This document shows, in pieces, positions 1 to 11,700 of a DNA stretch of 64,000 bases. The notes beneath the pieces are model-generated. The model was given only the letters and a program-made list of their open reading frames with translations, made no database searches and was not told the DNA's origin. The stretch is taken from assembly GCA_023101885.1 (NCBI GenBank), contig JALPQD010000138.1:3053542-3117541 (forward strand), written 5' to 3'. Position 1 is the stretch's first letter; each line of letters starts with the position of its first letter. The stretch comes from Typhlomys cinereus. Lineage: Eukaryota; Chordata; Mammalia; Rodentia; Platacanthomyidae. A program made the translations under genes and the position numbers.

Positions 1-297
1 TAATTATGCATTTTAATTATGCACGTATGTGTGCATGCATGCATGTGCATCATCTGTGTGTATGCATGTGTGTGTGTCTGTGTATGTGTGGCTGTAGAGG
101 CTCAAGGGTGACACGAGAACCTTCTTGGATTACTTACCTTCTTATTGTTTTACTCGGGTTTTTCAGGCTCTGCCTTTCAGGTCTGGAATTATAGGCCACC
201 ACCATATCTGCCTGGCATTTATCAAATCTGAGGATCCAAACTGATGTCCTTTTGCTTTCAAGGCTAGGACTTTAACCTTGAGCCTTCTCTCCAGCCT
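1..297 (-). mobile_element. Older tRNA-derived SINE (B2/B4-like), antisense
   Basis: The segment runs from a TG-rich stretch through a central block and ends at about 297 in the sequence ctctccagcct. Read on the minus strand, that end matches the start of rodent tRNA-derived SINEs (ggctggagag-type). Copies with a similar central block lie near 17420-17705, 30560-30832 and 51268-51505. It is diverged and its left end is cut by the window edge. Assignment to the B2 or B4 side is uncertain. Confidence 0.55.
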
Positions 298-627
298 AAG
301 TTCAGTTATTTTAAATGTAAGATTTCTAATTTTTCAGTCAATTTTTTAAAAATTAATTTGCATCTTTTAACTCCAACGGACTCTTCTTCTAGAGAGCTGT
401 GATAGAATCCTTAAGTGGTTGCCTATCAGATTTTTTTTAATGTGTGGTGACTTCTTTCTTCAGAGGTTTGTACAGACAGAGGTTTGTACAGAAAGATTTT
501 TTACCCAAGGATGCAAATGAGTTTTTTCAAAACCCTTCTAAGTGGTCACTTTAATGGCTTCCCATTTAATTGTCCTTTTGTCCAGTTTCCAAGTGACTAC
601 TATGTTCTAGCTGCCATCAGTAGCCGT
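298..627. other. No gene seen; short tandem duplication
   Basis: AT-rich sequence with no recognised gene. The one structure I see is a perfect 16-base unit (cagaggtttgtacaga) repeated twice in tandem at 461-476 and 477-492. Confidence 0.6.
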
Positions 628-838
628 GCACCCACCCCTCAAAGTCATGCGTTAGAACTTAATCTCCGTGCAACAGTGTTGGGAGATGGGGCTAATAAGA
701 AGTGATTAAGTCTTAAGCTCTGCCATTGAGAAGGGATTACTGTTGTTATCACAGCAGTGAGCTCCTTATCCTTACAGCCAGAGTGGCTCCTTCCTACCAT
801 CTCATCATGTGAAGCCATGATATGTAATGCCATAATAT
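628..838 (+). mobile_element. MaLR-like LTR fragment (old)
   Basis: The order of short blocks (tcatgcgtt, acttaatctccgtgcaacag, a ggtggggcc-like block, a gtgattaag-like block, catgtgaagcc) follows the classic mammalian MaLR LTR layout. No clear LTR ends or target-site duplication are visible. The subfamily cannot be given without alignment. Confidence 0.45.
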
Positions 839-1135
839 GGCAAGAATACCCTTGGTGGATAGAAGTAAGTCCCTTGGCTTTGATTTCCTCAGTCTCTAAA
901 ACATTAATAATCTTGGTCCTTTGTTAGTTGCCTGATCTCAACGCATTCTGTTATAGGAGCACCAAATGGACAAATACAGTAGTCATAGACTTGATCTGGC
1001 ATTATTTTTTTTCATGGAGAATATCTTCCACACTTGTTTCAGAATGTCTAGTCATGTTTGTTTATTTGTGTGTTTCTCTCATTCTTCTTTTCTGTGCTTC
1101 TATATCTTATGAAGGCAGTTTTATATATTCTGTTT
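839..1135. other. No feature recognised
   Basis: About 300 bases of AT-rich sequence with no recognised gene or repeat. Confidence 0.5.
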
Positions 1136-2344
1136 TTAAAATTATTTTTTAACTTTCAAGTTTTACAACCATAATGAGTGGTTGTCCATTCCCCCCTTAC
1201 TTTTCCACTCCCTCCCTCCTTCCTTTCTGTTCCACCTTCCCTCTCTTCCCCAGTCCTTTCCTCTCCCTCCCACCTTCCTGCCAGTTTGTGTGAACTCCAG
1301 GAATCTCTTCCAGTTGTCTGCATTAGTATGAGCTCAGGCCTCTGTGGCAGGTTAAATGGCCTTCCTCGGGTAACCCCACTGATGGGGTACTCCCCTTAAC
1401 CTGTCTGGCCCTGATCTCTAAGGTTCCACCTGCATGTAATCCTTTCTCCTGAATTCCTCAGTAGTCTATGGAGGAATGTTGATAGTCATAGTGCAGGTCT
1501 GGTAAGTGCAAGTCTCATTGCAGTGGGTTCAGTGGTTCTTGGGTGCAGCAGCCCTGCCCTGAGTGGAATGTCTTGTCCAGTGGTGGACCTTCCCATTTTT
1601 AGGCTCTTACAATCTTACTGCTCCCTCTTGTGTATGATTTCCTGAGCCTCAGGATGGGAAGACATTTGATTGGCCTAATTCTGGCTAAGTGTTTTAAGGT
1701 CACGGGTACTCTGCATTCTAGTTGGTTGTTGTTGTCTATTCACTGCTCTTCCATTGCACTAGGCTGTGTCTTGTTTGGGTATCGAGATCTGTTCTAAAGA
1801 TAAAATGAGAGGCAATTAGATGGAGGTTTACTCTTGAGTGTTTGTGGTTGGTATTGAGGCATATAATCCTGACTACTGACAATTCCCCCCCCCCCGTCAC
1901 TGTTTAGTCTGGTTTACATTGCTGGACATGTGTTCCTTGTTATTATTTTTTGGGGGAGAGGGGTCTAGGGATTAGTAAGTAGGTAGTTACCTTCCCTTGA
2001 AAACTTTTCTTACATAAAAACCTTTTCTTTTTTTCTAAAAAAATTTAACCCTGTTTTTCTTTTCCTTTGCTTTAGTTCTATCCATTTACTGGCAAATTTC
2101 TTTAGTTCATCTTTCCTGAGTGCTGAATAGTATTCCATTGTATACATTACATAACGTGAATATGTACCACATTTCATAACCACTGATCAACTGTTGAACA
2201 TCTAGGTTGGTTCCATTTCTTCCCTATTGTGAAAAGAAATGCTATGAACAGGGTTGTATATGTGACTCTATTGCTGGATGCAGTGTTTTTTGGGAATATT
2301 CCCAAGAGAGGTATAGCTGGGTCATATGGAACTACAACTTTTAC
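1136..2344 (-). mobile_element. Old L1, 3' part (3' UTR and ORF2 C-terminus)
   Basis: This is the 3' half of an old minus-strand L1. A T-rich stretch near 1136-1152 is the probable poly(A) tail, followed by a pyrimidine-rich 3' UTR segment (about 1190-1280). ORF2 C-terminal coding sequence covers about 2080-2340. The antisense reading includes the L1 ORF2 hallmark [14 protein letters not shown] and KKWNQPRCSTVDQW (2174-2368). The element stops abruptly at 2344 and its ORF2 resumes at 8795 on the far side of a younger L1, so the two parts were once continuous. Confidence 0.85.
2335..2344. repeat. Left target-site duplication of nested L1
   Basis: The ten bases caacttttac recur exactly at 8785-8794, just outside the other end of the inserted L1. 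In the old L1 they belong to one continuous ORF2 stretch, as expected for a target-primed insertion. Confidence 0.8.
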
Positions 2345-2356
2345 TTTTTCTTTTTT

Positions 2357-2406
2357 AGCAGATATCATAAAACTTTTATGTTCATTTATAACAAGTATAG
2401 TCTTCC
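2357..2406 (-). other. Possible 3'-transduced segment of the nested L1
   Basis: About 50 bases lie between two T-rich runs (2345-2356 and 2407-2430). The related L1 copy at 25942-26222 ends with its poly(A) immediately after the shared motif gctcatacaaactt. Here an A-rich stretch, then 50 extra bases, then a second A-rich tail follow the same motif. That is what read-through past the L1's own polyadenylation signal would leave. A tail that was disrupted later could give a similar picture. Confidence 0.45.
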
Positions 2407-3525
2407 TTTTTTAACATTTTTTATTATTAGTTCTGCTCATACAAACTTCATAGGTATACCACTTCCCTCCCTCCCTTCTCTTCCCCCCAAATCCCCTGCT
2501 CCCCCTCCCCTCACCCTTCCCTACTCATCCTCCAGTGCCCCCCCCCCAATTACCGGAGAATCCTTTAATGTGCATGCCAGACCCTCCTCTGGGCCCTCCT
2601 CTCTGATGACGTACAAGGACCCAGTGGCCTTTCCCTGAACCCTTTCCCGTGTTCCCCTTAAGTACAGGAACACTACTGTGGCTGTCAATCCCTTGCCTCC
2701 AAGGATCTTGGTGCCTTTAGCAAATGCTAGACTTTGTGGGGTCAATAGTGTGTTGGACATTGCACAGGGCATGCAAAGTCCAATTATGATTGCTTCGGCA
2801 CTAACTTGTGTGGAGTATCTTGCAAATCATTGCTCCTCTCATCTTTTGCTCTTACAATCTTACCGCCCCTCTTCCGCAAATGTCCCTGAGCTTCAGGATG
2901 GGGAGAGATTAGTCTGGCCTAGTTCTAGGTGGTTGATATAGAGTCTCTGAAGTTCTGGATTGTGGTTTGTTGATTTTCTTTTGCAGTTTTGCTGCTCCTG
3001 CAATGCCCTTCACTCCATCCTGCGGGGCACTGTATGTCACCCCCTGGTCAGAGACAAAAAGCTGTTAAACCGGAGTCTTGTTATAAGAGCACATTCAAGG
3101 GCAGATGTAATAAAAGTAGGAAACCACAGTGAGGAAGGGGTCAATCACCCATTTGCAAAATGGTTACTTTTTATCTGCCAGACTATATGCCCTCCCCTTC
3201 CGGTGTGATCATATCCCCTCAGTTCTAAATGATCAGGAACGAACGTCTGTGAACTTAACCAGGTGTCTCATTACTTACTTGCAGTCTTTGATGGAGGCCT
3301 ATTTTCTCTGCTGTAACATGGTCCCCTCTCCTTGTTTCTGGTGTGGCCCTCCAACCCCATCCCTCCTGTTCATAATCCTTGCAATTACTGTAGGTATTAC
3401 ATAGATTTATCTTTGAGTGTCTCAAGGTGGGCTGGGTAGGTTTGGTACTAGGAGCCACCTATTAGGGAGTACATATGGCACTTAATTTTCTGAGTTTGGG
3501 ATACTTTCACTTAATAAAATTGTGT

Positions 3526-6500
3526 CTAATGACATCCATTTCCCGGCAAATTCCAGTAATTCATCATTTTTGATGGATGAATAGTACTCCATTGTATAGA
3601 TGTACCACTTTTCCTTATCCACTTGTCAACTGTTGTACATTTGGGTTGATTCCATGACTTTGGTATTGTAAACAGTGCTGCTATGAACATGGTCATGCTT
3701 GTGCTATCGAGGTGAACCTCTGCTGCATGGGGGGTTATTCCCAAAAGTGGAATAGCAAGGTCATATGGCATTTCAATCTTTAGTTTCTTTAAGAATCTCC
3801 AGACAGCTCACCAGAGTGGCTTTATGAGCCTGCATTCCCATCAGCAATGTAGGAGAGTTCCCTTCTCTCCACATCCTCTCCAACATTTGTTGTTGTTTGT
3901 ATTGTGGATTTTTGCCATCCTGACCGGGGTGAGATGATATCTCAGGGAAGTTTTGATTTGCATTTCCCTGATGGCTAAAGAAGTAGAGCATTTTTTAAGA
4001 TATTTGTTAGACATTTTAATTTCATCCCTGGTAAAGTTTCTTTTAAGTTCCAGGGCCCATTTTTTAATTGGGCCATTAGTTTCCATGGTGTTTAGTTTTC
4101 TAAGTTCTTTGTGCACTCTGGGTAGTAGAGCTCTATCAGATATGTGATTAGTGAAGATTTTCTCCCATTCTGTGGGTTGCCTTTGAGCTCTTGTTACAAT
4201 CTCTTTATCTGAACAGAAGCTCTTTAATTTCACAAGATCCCAACTGTTGAGAGTTGGTAGCAGTGACTGTGCCATTGTATGTCTGTTTAGGAACTGTTGG
4301 CCTAGTCCAATCAGCTCGAGGGAGTTCCCTACCCTTTCAACTATGGTTTTTATAGTCTCTGGCCTTATATCAAGGTCCTTGATCCATTTGGAATTAAGTC
4401 TTGTACATGGTGACAAGTACGGGTCCAGTTTTAATCTTCTGCATGTGGAGATCCAGTTTTGCCAGCACCATTTGTTGAAGATGCTGTTCTTTTTCCATTG
4501 GATTTTTTTGGCCCCTTTGTCAAAGATCAAATGGCTGTAGTTTTGTGGGCATATATCTGGGTCTTCAACCCTTATCCATTGATCTATGTGTCTATTTTGG
4601 AGCCAGTACCAGGCTGTTTTTATAACTATGGATTTATAGTATAGACTAAGGTTTGGTATGGTGATACCTCCAACAGTGTTTTTGTTACTCAGGATTGTAT
4701 CCTGGATCTTTTGTGCCTCCATATGAACTTTGAGATTGTTTGGTCAACTTCTTTGAAGAATTGCTTTGGGATTTTAATTGGTATAGTGTTGAATTTGTAT
4801 ATTGCCTTTGGTAGGATGGTCATTTTTTCGATGTTGATTCTACCAATCCAGGAATATGGGAGGTCTTTCCACCTTCTGGTGTCTTCGGCAATTTCTTTCT
4901 TTAGGGTTTTAAAGTTTTCATTGTAAAGGTCTTTTGCCTCCCTGGTTAGGTTTATACCAAGGTATTTCATTTTTTTAAGGGCTATTGTAAATGGGATTGA
5001 GTCTCTCAGGGCTTTTTCACTACTTTCATTCTGAGCATATAGGAAGGCCACTGATTTTTGTACATTTATTTTGTATCCTGCCACCCCGCTGAACTTCTGT
5101 ATTAGTTCCAGGAGCTTCCTGGTGGAGTTTTTGGGATCACTCAGGTATAGAATCATATCATGTGCAAATAGAGATAACTTGACTTCTTCCTTGCCAATTC
5201 AAATCCCTTTTATGTCCCTTTCTTGTCTTATGGCTTCAGCTAAGACTTCAAGTACGATATTGAATGGAAGTGGTGAGAGTGGACAGCCTTGTCTAGTTCC
5301 TGATTGAAGTGGGAATGCTTCAAGTTTTTCCCCATTGAGTGTAATCCTTGCTGTGGGTTTTTTGTTTACAGCTTTTATCATATTGATAAAGGTTCCTTCC
5401 ATTCCTATTGTATCTAGTGTTGTTTTGATCATAAAAGGCTGTTGGATCTTGTCAAAAGCTTTTTCTGCATCTATCGAGAGTATCATGTGGTCTTGGACTT
5501 TGGACTGGTTTATATGATGAATTACATTTATTGATTTGCGTATGTTGAACCAACCTTGTGTGCCGGGGATAAAGCCTACTTGGTCCTCGTGGATTATCTT
5601 TTTGATATGTTTTTGAATCCGATTTGCTAAGACTTTGTTGAGAATCTTTGCATTTGTGTTCATCAGAGAGATTGGCCTATAGTTTTCTTTTTTAAGTGTA
5701 TCTTTATTAGGTTTTGGGATTAACACGATATCAGCTTCATAGAAGGAAATTGGTAGTGTTCCTTCCTTTACTATTTGGTGGAACAGTTTAAGGAGTATTG
5801 ATGTTATTCGCTCCTTAAATGTCTGTTAGAACTCTGTGCTGAATCCATCTGGTCCAGGACATTTTTTAGTTGGAAGATTCGAGATTACTTTCTCAATTTC
5901 CTCATATGTTATAGGACTATTTAAATAATTCGTAACTTCTTCATTCCATTTAGGTAAGTTGTATTTACTTAGGAATTAATCCATCTCTTTTGTGTTGTCA
6001 AATTTCACAGAGTATAAGTTTTTGAAATATGACATTTTAATTCTCTGGATTTCTTGGGTATCAGTAGTGATAACTCCATTTTCATTTCTAATTTTGTTAA
6101 TTTGGGTTTTCTCTCTCTTGCTTTTAGTTAATTTAGCTAGGGGTGTATCAATCTTATTTTTTCAAGAAACCAGCTTTTTGACTGGTCGATTTTCTCTATC
6201 GTTTTCCTAATCTCGATTTCAGATATTTCTCCCCTTATTTTGCTAATCTCCTCCCTTCTACTGCTTTTGGGATCAGATTGCTCTAGTGTCTCTAAAGCTT
6301 TTAGCTGCATTGTTAATTTATTTATTTCTGATGTTTCCATTTTTTTGATGTAGGCATTAAGAGCTATGAACTTACCTCTTAGAACAGCTTTCATTGTGTC
6401 CCAGAGATTTTGGTAAGATGTATTTTCATTATCATTCACTTTCAGGAAATCTTGAATTTCCTTTTTAATTTCTTCCTGAATCCAATTCTCATTCAGCATC

Positions 6501-7270
6501 ATATTCTTAAGTTTCCAGGAGTTAGTGTATTTTCTCTTGTTTGTTGTGTTGTGGATGTCAAGCTTTAAGCCTTGGTGGTCTGATAAGGTGCAGGCTAGAA
6601 TTTCAACATTCCTGTATATGTGGATATTCGTTTTGTGGCCCAATATGTGATCTATTTTGGAGAAAGTTCTGTGTGCTGCTGAGAAAAATGTGTATTCTTT
6701 GGTGCGTGGGTGAAAAGTTCAATAGAGATCTGTAAGGTCCATTTCAGTAAGGTTTTGGTTAAGCTCCAAAGTGTCTCTGTTAAGTTTTTTTCCTGTAGAT
6801 CTATCCCATGTTGAAAGGGCAGTATTAAAATCCCCAAAAATTATCGTTTTGGGATTGATTTCTCGCTTTAGACGTTGTAGGGTTTGCTTAATAAATTTGG
6901 GAGGGGCCGTATTGGATGCATATATGTTCAGTATTGTGAAGTCTTCCTGGTGAATTGTACCTGTGACTAAAATGTAGTATCCATCCGTGTCTCTTATGAT
7001 TTTCTTTGGTTTGAAGTCCACTTTGTCCAAAAGCATAATGGCTACCCCTGCCTGTTTTCTGCTTCCATTAGCTTGTAGAATTGTTGTCCAGCCTTTTATT
7101 TTTAGGGCGTGCCTATCTTTTGTGATGAGATGAGTTTCCTGCAGGCAGCAGATTGATGGATTGTGATTTTTAATCCAAGTTTGTAATCTGTGTCTCTTGA
7201 TCGGTGAGTTAATTCCATTAACATTTAGTGTTATAATGGAGAAACTATTTTTAATCCAGACATTTATTAT
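3526..7270 (-). pseudogene. L1 ORF2 (endonuclease-reverse transcriptase), disabled
   Basis: ORF2 encodes the endonuclease and reverse transcriptase of L1. The endonuclease part (about 7260-6590) shows ITLNVNGINSP, LQETHL, IYASN, GDFNTALS and SDHQG. The reverse-transcriptase part (about 5750-4900) shows [18 protein letters not shown] and [11 protein letters not shown]. The C-terminal part shows CWRGCGEKGTLLHC. The frame is broken by TGA at 6719-6721, a frameshift near 6150, TAA at 5976-5978, TAA at 5826-5828, TGA at 5199-5201, a frameshift near 4700-4720, and TGA at 3841-3843 where a tryptophan is normal. The FADD active-site motif reads FAHD: the first aspartate is histidine (codon at 5160-5162). 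No clear initiator ATG remains in the endonuclease frame. The gene is not functional. Confidence 0.9.
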
Positions 7271-7313
7271 GTTTAGTAGTTTTTGTAAGTATATTGCTTC
7301 GCTTTTAAAGGTG

Positions 7314-8378
7314 TTATACTTCCCTTCTGTTCTCCCTGATATGCCTGTTTTTTTCTTCACGCTTGAGTATCATTTCTAGCATTTTTTGAAGGCCTGGTTT
7401 GGTGGACATGTATCCCTTCAAGTTGTCTTTGTGCTGGAAGATTTTTCTTTCTCCCTCAATCATGACGGATAGTTTTGCAGGGTAAATCACCCTGGGTTGA
7501 CATTTTTGCTCATTCAATACTTGAAGTATGTCTCTTAAAGCTCTTCTTGCTTTTACTGTTTTGACTGAGAAGTCATTTGTTATTTTAATAGGTTTACCTT
7601 TAAAAGTCACTTGTTTTTTCTCCCTTGAAGTTCTCAGCACCATTTCTATATCTTGAATGTGGAGTGTTTTAACTATTATTTGCCGTGGCGAGCTTCTGTT
7701 TTGGTCATATCTGTTTGGGGTGCGGAATGCCTCTTGTATATGGATGGGCCTCTCTTTTTTTAGATGAGGAAAGTTTTCCTTGATGAGCGTTTGAAAAATT
7801 TCTTCAGGGGTGGTATTTTGAGATTCTTGCTCTGGTATTCCATGAATACGCATGTTAGGCTTCTTCAGGGTGTCCCATATCTCCTGGATATTTCTCTCAA
7901 GTATCTTTTTGGCTTTAACAACCTCTTCCATTGAGCTGCTTAGTACTCCCACTTTATCTTCAAGGTCTGAAATTCTGTTTTCTGCTTCCTTAGTTCTGCT
8001 GATAAGACTCTGTGTGGAGTTCTGGGTTGAAGATAACTTGTCTTTTAGCTCAGTTTTAAACTCTGCTTGAGTCTGTTTTAACTGCTCTATGCCTGTTTTT
8101 GTTTCTTACACTGTTTTTCTCAACTCCTCCAAGTGTCTGTTGTGTTCCTCTTCAAAGCGATTGATTTGGTTATTTAATTCCTCCTGGATTTCCTCTTTCA
8201 TAGTATTGAACATGGTAATGATCATATTTTGATAGTCATTATCCTGGGTCAGGCTTTCTTGGCCATTTTCCGAGGGTTTGTTCTGGTTGGAGTCTAACAT
8301 TATGGGATTAATTCCTTCAGTGGGAGATTTGTTTACTTGAGTGTTGTTTCTCATGGATTTGCACTTTGACTTGGGCAT
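7314..8378 (-). pseudogene. L1 ORF1 (RNA-binding protein), single nonsense codon
   Basis: ORF1p binds L1 RNA as a coiled-coil trimer and acts as a nucleic-acid chaperone. The frame opens at ATG (8376-8378, MPKSKCKSMRN) and stays open to 7314, about 354 codons, except for one TAA at 8106-8108 at about codon 91. Residues 60-150 are rich in E, K, L and Q with heptad-like spacing, as in the coiled coil. Then follow an RRM-like stretch with MRIHGIPE and a C-terminal domain with RRALRDILQVLNE and RVIYPAKLSV. Apart from the nonsense codon I see no frameshift, so this ORF was disabled recently compared with ORF2. Confidence 0.88.
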
Positions 8379-8399
8379 TGTCGTTTTAACTCTTATGAT

Positions 8400-8784
8400 C
8401 TTTCAATTTCTGTGCGTTTATTCACTGAACTGAATTATTTGGTCTGGGGTTCTGGGAGTGGGCGGAGGCGGAGCTTAGCTAGGTTGCGGTGCATCCTGGC
8501 TGAACCACGCAAGTGTCCTGGGTGGTGGAGTGGGAAAAGGGAGGATGGGGCGTCAATGGGGTACTATTTAACCTGGGGGGGGCTAGGGTGGGGCCCAGGC
8601 GTAGGGGGTCCTCCTCCACCGGCCCTGCGCGGCTCCGGCTCTGGCTGGCTGGTGGGAGGAGCTGGGTCCCTTGGGCTGCCTGGGGTTCTGGGGGTGGGCG
8701 GAGGCGGAGCTTACCTAGGTCGTAGTGAGTCCCGGCTGGACCGTGCGCGCGTCCTGTCCTGTCCAGCGGAGTGGGGAAAGGGAG
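8400..8784 (-). promoter_or_regulatory. L1 5' UTR with tandem promoter monomers
   Basis: GC-rich sequence upstream of ORF1 that contains a repeated module. The block tctgggRgtgggcggaggcg begins at 8451 and again at 8687, and the following about 95 bases stay similar. This gives a 236-bp monomer plus a partial second one ending at the insertion boundary. Tandem 5' UTR monomers act as internal promoters in other rodent L1s. Promoter function here is inferred from that arrangement. Confidence 0.65.
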
Positions 8785-8794
8785 CAACTTTTAC
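8785..8794. repeat. Right target-site duplication of nested L1
   Basis: Exact copy of the ten bases at 2335-2344. Old L1 ORF2 sequence resumes directly afterwards. Confidence 0.8.
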
Positions 8795-11700
8795 CTTTTT
8801 TAGGAACCTCTAAATTGATCTCCAAAGGGGTTGTATGAGTTTATAGTCCACCAGCAATGTATGAGGGTTCCCTTCTCCCTGCATGCACACCAGCATTTGC
8901 TGCTGTTTGTGTTTTGGATTTTAGCCATTCTGAGTGGAGTGAGATAATATCTCAGGGTGATTTTATTTTCATTTTTTTAATGACTAGGGAGGTAGAACAT
9001 TTTAAAGATAATTGTTAGACATTTAAATTTTATCTTGTGAGAAGTTTCTTTTCAGTTCTATAACCCATATTTAAAAGGGCTTTTTAAGTTCTTTGTGTAC
9101 TCTGGATATCAGTCCTCTATCAGATGTGTGGTTAGTGAAGATCTTCTTCCATTCTGTCATTTGCCTTTCTGCTCAATAAACAGTCTCTTTTGCTGAACAA
9201 TGCTTTTTAAATTTCATATAGTCCTATTTGTTTAGTGTTAACACTTATTCCCTGGTCCTTTGGGGGTCCTATTGAGGAAATGCCGGCCAAGACAAGTTGA
9301 TTAAGGGTATTCCCTACTTTTTCTTCTAGGAGGTTTATAGTCTCTGGTTTAACATGGAGGTCTTGACCCATTTGGAGTTGATTTTTGTGCACAAAGACAA
9401 ATAAAGGTCCAGTTTCATTTTGCTTCATGTAGATATCCAATTTTGCCAGCACCATTTGCTGAAAATGCTGTGCTTTTATTTCATTTTTTTGGACACCTAT
9501 GTCAGAGACCAGTTGACTACAGGTGAGTGCACATACATTTGGGTCTTCAATTTAATCCATTGGTGTATATCTCTTTTTTGGAGCTAGTACCATGCTGTTT
9601 TTTATTACTATGGCTTTATCATGTAGTTTAAGTTTGGTTATGGTGATACCTACCACAGAATTTTTATTACTCAGGATTTTTGCTTTCCTGGGTCTTTTAC
9701 GTTTCCATATGAAATTTAAGATTGTTTTACCAATTTATGTGAAGAACTGGGTTGGAATTTTGATTGGTATTGTATTGAATCTGTATATTACTTTTGATAG
9801 AATGGTATTTAAATAATGCTAATTCTACTGATCCAGGAGCACAGGGAATCTTACCGTGTTCTACTGTCTTCTGTAGTCTTTCTTTATTTTCTTTAAGGTT
9901 TTAAAGTTTTTTGTTGTACAGATCTTTCACATCCTGAATTAGGTTTATTCCAAGATATTTCATTTTTTGAGGAGCAATGGTAAGTTGGATATTTTTCCTT
10001 TGGGTCTTTTTCATTTTGTTTATCCTTGGTGTATAGAAAAGCCACTAATTTTTGAAAATTAATTTTGTAACCTGCCACTCTGTTTAACTTATTATTTCCA
10101 GAGGTTTCCTGTCAGAATGTTTAGAGTCCTTCAGGTATAGGACCGTGTCATCTGCAAATAGTGTTAATTTGATTTCTTCTTTTTCAAGTTGTATCTCTTT
10201 TATCTCCTTGTCTTGTCTTACAGCTCTAGGTAAGATTTCAAGTACAATGTTGAATAGAAGTGGTAAGAGAATGCAGCCTAGTTCCCTACCTAGGTACTTC
10301 CAGTTTTTCACTATTTAGGATGACTTGTGCCATAGACTTGTTGTATAGGGCATTTATTATGTTGATAAACGTTTCTTCCAGCTCTATTTTTCTCCAGGGT
10401 CTTTATCATAAAAAAGTGCTGGATTTTGTCAAAAGCTTTCCAGAATCAATTGAGAGAATCATGTGGTTTTTGTCTTTGTATCTGTTTATGTGGTAAATTA
10501 TATTTATAGATTCACATATATTGAACCAATTTTGTGTTTCTGGAATAAAGCCAACTTGGTCATTGATTCTTTGTATTGTTTTCTTTGTCTCAATTTCAAT
10601 TATTTCTCCTTTGATCCTGCTAAACTTCGCACATCTATTTCTTTTTTTTAATTTTTAAAAATTTATTTATTCAATTGTGCATGTATGTGCATGTGTGTAT
10701 GTGTGTCTGTGTAGAACCACGGTCGAATTCGGGAACCACCATAGACCACCTCTATCTTCTCCTTCTTTACTCTGCCCCAGGATTCACAGGCTCTGCCCTA
10801 CCAGGACCAGAAACGCATGCCGCCCCCGCTTCTGCCCGGTGTCTATACTTGGGGTCTAGGATCCGAACTCAGGACCTTCCGCCTGCAAGGCAGAGGCTTA
10901 ACCCCTGAGCCACCTCTTCAGCCCCCTGACATCTACTTTTTTTGGAGTTGGTTTATTCTTATTTCTCTAAAGCTTAAGCTGCATTGTTAAGTTGTTCACT
11001 GTGATGTTTCTGTTTTTTTGATGTACGCATTGAGTGCTGTGAATTTTCCTTCTCCATTATGTCCCAGAGGTTTTGATATGATGTATTTCCATTATTATTG
11101 ATTTTAAGGAATTTCTGAATTTCAATTTTTACTTCTGTCTGGACTCATTCCTCTTTCAGTAACATATTGTTAAACTTCCAAGAGTTTATTTACTTTCTGG
11201 TGTTTGCCCTATTGTGGATGTCCATCTTTCCCTAGTCAGAGCACAGGTGGTGATTTTGATATTCTTGTGTTTGTGGAGGCTAGGTTTATAGCCTAGTATG
11301 TGATCTGTTTTGATGAAAGTTCCATGGGCTTCTGAAAAGAATGTACATTCCTTGGTATTAGGATGGAATGTTAAATAGATGTCTGTCAGGTCCATTTGGT
11401 TTATGGTTTGGTGTAGTTACCGTGACAGTTTGGCTGGATATAGCAGCCTAGGTTGGTATTTATGATCTTTCATGACTTGAAGAATGCCTCTCCAAGCTCT
11501 TCTGGCTTGTACTGTTTCCATTGAAAAATCAGCTGTTATTCTAATAGACTTTCCTTTAAATGTGCCTTGGTTTTTCTTTCCTTCAGCTCTCAGAATGATC
11601 TCTTTGTTCTGTATCTGAGATGTTGTTATTATTATTTGCCATGTTGTACTCCTGTTGGATGATGTGTGCTTTGTGTCTTGTACGTGGTGGAACTTTCTTT

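Larger units (their letters stand above)
2345..8784 (-). mobile_element. Near full-length L1 inserted in an older L1
   Basis: A 6,440-bp minus-strand L1 with all parts in order. From right to left: GC-rich 5' UTR (about 8400-8784), ORF1 (8378-7314), a short inter-ORF spacer, ORF2 (about 7260-3500), 3' UTR with a pyrimidine-rich tract (2461-2550, purine-rich on the sense strand), and a poly(A) tail seen as T-runs at 2407-2430 and 2345-2356. A perfect 10-bp duplication, caacttttac, flanks it (2335-2344 and 8785-8794). The ORFs carry several disabling changes, so it is not autonomous. The remaining coding similarity makes it clearly younger than its host L1. Confidence 0.92.

Noticed and set aside
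3841..4722. 293-codon minus-strand frame as a possible gene
   Set aside because: It is the C-terminal part of the disabled L1 ORF2 and is annotated within that pseudogene.
8412..8813. 133-codon plus-strand glycine-rich frame in GC-rich DNA, possible CpG-island gene start
   Set aside because: The GC-rich block is the antisense of the L1 5' UTR monomers. No host exon is supported.
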